From assembly GCA_944325875.1 (NCBI GenBank), contig CALVBU010000001.1, positions 186,001 through 250,000 of the forward strand: 64,000 nucleotides of DNA, written 5' to 3'. This document shows positions 61,169 to 64,000 of this stretch, one piece after another. Below the pieces are notes generated by a model. The model ran no database searches and was not told the origin of the DNA. It saw only the letters and a program-made list of their open reading frames with translations. The translations under genes were made by a program, and so were the position numbers. The first letter of the stretch is position 1, and each line of letters opens with the position of its first letter. This DNA is from Candidatus Gastranaerophilales bacterium. Its GTDB lineage: Bacteria > Cyanobacteriota > Vampirovibrionia > Gastranaerophilales > Gastranaerophilaceae.

Positions 61169-62386
61169 TTAAAATGTTTTAATCAAGATAACAGTTGTAA
61201 ATATTTGCATATAGAAAATATAACTTACTAAAAATACTTTGTAGATTCTTAAAAATTTATCAGACAAATACTTTTTGCTTTGCGCTAAGAATAAAAATAA
61301 AAACGGCAACATTGGAATAAAATATCGGCCTTGAATCCCATGAATTCTATCAGATGATATCGGTGTCCAAATCACATAATAGTAAATGTGTAAAAACGTG
61401 ATAAATAAAACAAGAACAAATAATGAAAATAATCTTAATTTATTATCCACTTTTTCTTCTTTAAAAAAGAGTAAAGTAGATAAGAAAACAAGCGCAGTTG
61501 GTAAATAGAAAAATGGTTTTAATCGAATATCAAGCCAGCCTAAAATTCCAATACAAGACTTCAAATAATAAGTTATATTTACAACAGATTTAGCATATAA
61601 AGAAATAAAATGCCAAGGCTTATGAATTAACAGGGACTTATTTAATGCTAAATTAACCTCAGGACTAATATATGTCATGTTGATCGAAGACCAAAAACTC
61701 ATCAGTAAAAATGCCAACAATAGCATTATTGTTGCAAATAAATTTTTGTGTTTTTTTATTGGTAAAAAATAAAATAAAAATATTGGAAATATAATTCCCT
61801 TAGAAAATGCACTAACTAATGAAAACAAGACAAGAAGAACAAAATCTTTCTTCGAAACATCTTTTTTCTCAAAGATAAGCTTAAAAATGTAAGCAAAAAA
61901 CAGAAAAGTTACACCATTATTGAAAGCATCAGCAGATAAAGACATTCCTTCATACAAAGTCATAGGCATCAACGCCACAAAAAGAAATGGAAACTTAAAA
62001 ACCGGAGTTATTCTGATAGCCAAAGCCGTCATTAGAATCCACGCAATTAAATTAAAAAAACGGCCTAAATAAAACATTACTTTTCCGCCAAAAACTTTGC
62101 CAACAGCTAAACCTGCAGCAGAGAAAGTATACATTATCGGTGAATATCCAGTAGCTTGATGCATAGAAACTGGTCTATCAACTTCTAGCGCTTTTTGAAT
62201 ATATTTATCGCATTCGACATTTTGTGCAGGAGTTTTATTATACAAAATACCATCAGCTACTTCACAAGCACGCATAATATGCGCATTTTCATCAGGAACT
62301 AAATATGGCGGAGTAATAAACATCATTATAACTCCGAAAATAAAAGCAAAAATTATAAAAATAAACTCAGGTTTTCTAATCCACAT
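61169..62386 (-). CDS. Polytopic membrane protein, DUF2142-like
   Basis: 405 residues from ATG 62384-62386 (MWIRKPEFIF). An upstream TTG would add two residues. About ten membrane spans. TPPYLVPDENAHIMRA just after the first span, then YLGRFFNLIAWILMT and ALMPMTLYEGMSLSADAF, resemble the DUF2142 family, membrane proteins of GT-C-like layout often linked to cell-surface polysaccharide. No glycan genes are adjacent. A terminator of the upstream stomatin gene precedes it, so it needs its own promoter, which I could not define. Confidence 0.75.
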   Translation of the reverse strand: MWIRKPEFIFIIFAFIFGVIMMFITPPYLVPDENAHIMRACEVADGILYNKTPAQNVECDKYIQKALEVDRPVSMHQATGYSPIMYTFSAAGLAVGKVFGGKVMFYLGRFFNLIAWILMTALAIRITPVFKFPFLFVALMPMTLYEGMSLSADAFNNGVTFLFFAYIFKLIFEKKDVSKKDFVLLVLFSLVSAFSKGIIFPIFLFYFLPIKKHKNLFATIMLLLAFLLMSFWSSINMTYISPEVNLALNKSLLIHKPWHFISLYAKSVVNITYYLKSCIGILGWLDIRLKPFFYLPTALVFLSTLLFFKEEKVDNKLRLFSLFVLVLFITFLHIYYYVIWTPISSDRIHGIQGRYFIPMLPFLFLFLAQSKKYLSDKFLRIYKVFLVSYIFYMQIFTTVILIKTF

Positions 62387-62404
62387 ATCCAAGCTAACTA
62401 AAAA

Positions 62405-62427
62405 AGGGGGCCCGTAACAAGCCCCCT
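62405..62427 (-). terminator. Terminator after the stomatin-like gene
   Basis: AGGGGGC (62405-62411)/GCCCCCT (62421-62427) stem with a 9-nt loop, followed on the minus strand by a T run. It lies 13 bp past the stop codon. Confidence 0.88.
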
Positions 62428-62439
62428 ACAACTCATAAA

Positions 62440-63411
62440 CTATTTCTTATCAAACATTTGTTTAATACCATCTACAGAAGACAATATTCCTGTAGCTTCA
62501 TAAGGCATGTAAACAACCTTATTATTTTCACCAGCAGTAATATCAGATAAAGTCTCTAAATATTTCATTGCAATAAGATATTTATCAGGTTGACCTTTAT
62601 CCGCTAAAGCGTTAATAATTCTTTGAATAGCCTCTTTTTCAGCATCAGCTTCAATCACACGAGCTTGAGCAACACCTTCTGCTCTCAAAATTGCTGCTTG
62701 TTTTTCACCTTCTGCTTGATTAATAGCTGCTTCTTTTTGACCTTCAGCTTTAAGAATTGCAGATTTTTTCAAACCTTCAGCTTCCAAAATAGCTGCACGT
62801 CTGTCTCTTTCTGCTTTCATTTGTTTTTCCATTGAGCTTTGAATATCAGCTGGAGGAATAATATCTTGTAATTCAACACGGTTAACTTTTACGCCCCATT
62901 TGTTAGTTGCTTCATCCAATATAGCTCTCAACTCTTGGTTAATTTTATCTCTTGAAACAAGAGTTTCATCTAAATCTAATTGGCCTACTAAGTTTCTTAA
63001 AGTTGTTTGAGTAAGTTTTTCGATTGCATCAGGCAAATTAGCAATAGCATAAACAGCTTTTTTAGCATCTACAATTTGATAATACAAAAGAGCGTTAATA
63101 GTGATTGTAACATTATCTTTTGTAATAACATTCTGACGAGGAAAATCAAACACAGTCTCTCTCAAATCAATTCTGGCAACATCTTTTGAATAAGAATAAA
63201 CCATACCATCCAAACCTCTTTGAGTGACTCGCTTTGCCATTGGACGAGGAGCTTCAAGAATAGGAATAATAAAATTCAAACCTGATTCCAATGTCTTTTG
63301 ATATTTACCAAGACGTTCAATAATCATAACCTCTTGCTGTTGTACAATCAAAACACCTTTAGCAATATAAATAATTAATGCTACAAGTAAAATCCATAAT
63401 AAAACTGTCAT
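62440..63411 (-). CDS. SPFH/stomatin-like (slipin) membrane protein
   Basis: 323 residues. One N-terminal membrane span (LLWILLVALIIYIAKGVLIV), then a Band 7/SPFH domain (about 25-190) with IIERLGKYQKTLESGLNFI and a RDKINQELRAILDEAT block. A coiled coil with Ala/Glu repeats (KAEGQKEAAINQAEGEKQAA) follows, as in QmcA/HflK-like proteins that form membrane microdomains. It lies 4 bp after the NfeD gene, the usual partnership of SPFH and NfeD proteins. It may act in membrane organisation or protease regulation. Confidence 0.93.
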   Translation of the reverse strand: MTVLLWILLVALIIYIAKGVLIVQQQEVMIIERLGKYQKTLESGLNFIIPILEAPRPMAKRVTQRGLDGMVYSYSKDVARIDLRETVFDFPRQNVITKDNVTITINALLYYQIVDAKKAVYAIANLPDAIEKLTQTTLRNLVGQLDLDETLVSRDKINQELRAILDEATNKWGVKVNRVELQDIIPPADIQSSMEKQMKAERDRRAAILEAEGLKKSAILKAEGQKEAAINQAEGEKQAAILRAEGVAQARVIEADAEKEAIQRIINALADKGQPDKYLIAMKYLETLSDITAGENNKVVYMPYEATGILSSVDGIKQMFDKK

Positions 63412-63415
63412 AAAC

Positions 63416-63844
63416 TTACACCCTTTCTACAAACATAACAAGACTATCATTTTTAATAATTTTCACTTCTGAACCTGCAGGAATTTCATCATCATTCTCA
63501 ACACGAGCTTCCCAACGTTCATCATATATCGTAATCGCACCGGAAGACTTTGTAATCGGAGCTATAACCTTTACAACCTTTCCGATATAATCACCCTTAA
63601 TACCGGTTTCTCTTTCTTTTGTTGGTTTTATTAACCTCAACAATAACGGTCTTAATACAAATATTGCAACCAAAGACAAAACTATAAAATCTATAATAAG
63701 CATATCAACATTATTAACAAATAATGAAATTATTGCGGTAATAAAACCCGCAATAGCAAGATTTAAGAAAAACATTGAAGGAACAATCATTTCCAGAATC
63801 ACACAAATTACGCCTATAATTGAAAATATTTGCCACAATACCAT
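63416..63844 (-). CDS. NfeD-family membrane protein
   Basis: 142 residues. Three or four membrane spans (about 1-75) are followed by a C-terminal OB-fold domain (about 80-142: GIKGDYIGKVVKVIAP, WEARVENDDEIPAGSEVKII). It is the short NfeD form without the ClpP-like protease domain, as usually found beside a stomatin gene. It precedes that gene by 4 bp, so the two form an operon. The start ATG 63842-63844 has an AGGAG-type site. Confidence 0.92.
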   Translation of the reverse strand: MVLWQIFSIIGVICVILEMIVPSMFFLNLAIAGFITAIISLFVNNVDMLIIDFIVLSLVAIFVLRPLLLRLIKPTKERETGIKGDYIGKVVKVIAPITKSSGAITIYDERWEARVENDDEIPAGSEVKIIKNDSLVMFVERV

Positions 63845-63930
63845 ATAAAAACTCCTATTTCTCTAATACTGTACATTATTATAGCATATACTGCAGTTTT
63901 GGGCAATTACATAATATATGTTATAAGTAT

Positions 63931-63977
63931 GTTCATTTCTTTCTCTTTTATTGCGAGTAAAAGAGAAAGAAATGAAC
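63931..63977. repeat. 20-bp perfect palindrome with 7-nt loop
   Basis: GTTCATTTCTTTCTCTTTTA (63931-63950) is matched by its exact complement (63958-63977) around TTGCGAG. No T run follows on either strand, so it is not a standard terminator. The plus strand also has an open frame from ATG 63930 (MFISFSFIASKRER...) through the hairpin to the window end. It may be the end of a dispersed repeat or of an element lying to the right. Confidence 0.55.
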
Positions 63978-64000
63978 CAAAGAAAGAGAAAAACGCTAAG

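Overview
The window comes from an AT-rich bacterial chromosome using the standard code, with densely packed genes on both strands. I see no tRNA, rRNA, insertion sequence or CRISPR array. Repeated prepilins opening with an FTLAEVLITLG-type segment, together with PilT, FlhB, RecO, TsaB/TsaE and low GC, suggest a gut-type member of the Gastranaerophilales/Vampirovibrionia ('Melainabacteria', sister to photosynthetic Cyanobacteria). That placement rests on recall of the lineage's style and was not tested.

Layout. 1-5.0 kb (minus strand): truncated glmS, a zinc phospholipase C-like protein, clpB. 5.1-5.7 kb: a decayed pilin/regulator pair. 5.8-8.9 kb: operon yebC, GAF-GGDEF protein, tsaE, tsaB. 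9-11.5 kb: HNH-like protein, a small protein, a matrixin-like protease. 11.7-19.6 kb: two pilin modules around pnp, a large unknown protein and a PfkB kinase. 19.6-24.8 kb (minus): recO, pilT, trxB, a secreted protein, gpi. 24.9-35.6 kb: pilin module, two tandem amino acid permeases, glyQ, a phosphomevalonate-kinase-like P-loop protein, a pilin with an unusual leader, a response regulator, a GH13-like enzyme and the probable major pilin. 35.7-45.8 kb: TOPRIM protein, papain-like protein, 5'-nucleotidase, a sigma factor with flhB, deoC, metF, a SulP transporter and a pilin module. 45.8-56.9 kb: phosphohexomutase, two PlsC paralogues, a HEAT protein, a lectin-tipped pilin, transketolase half, ftsE, ftsX, a degenerate receiver/GGDEF protein and an isochorismatase-family hydrolase. 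56.9-64 kb: the last pilin module, ribF, a tagged small protein, aspS, a DUF2142-like membrane protein, a stomatin-like protein and NfeD.

Main theme. Nine prepilin-like genes lie in 64 kb. Six, one of them dead, are divergent pairs with a small XRE/Cro-type regulator. Each pair has its own short intergenic region carrying a promoter and repeats that differ from pair to pair, which suggests independently switched pilin cassettes. Two unpaired pilins instead share a conserved 5' leader. It holds a tiny ORF with a strong Shine-Dalgarno site, an 11-G tract that decides its frame, and a CCTCCG element complementary to the pilin ribosome-binding site. This looks like a phase-variable translational switch. 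One of these pilins ends in a C-type-lectin-like domain whose last codons carry the NNY-rich signature of diversity-generating retroelement targets.

A second theme is an N-terminal tag (short, Ile/Asn-rich, often ending NF-x-G/A) on several otherwise unrelated proteins. In the phospholipase C-like protein it ends exactly before the tryptophan that should become residue 1 of the active enzyme, which suggests the tag is removed.
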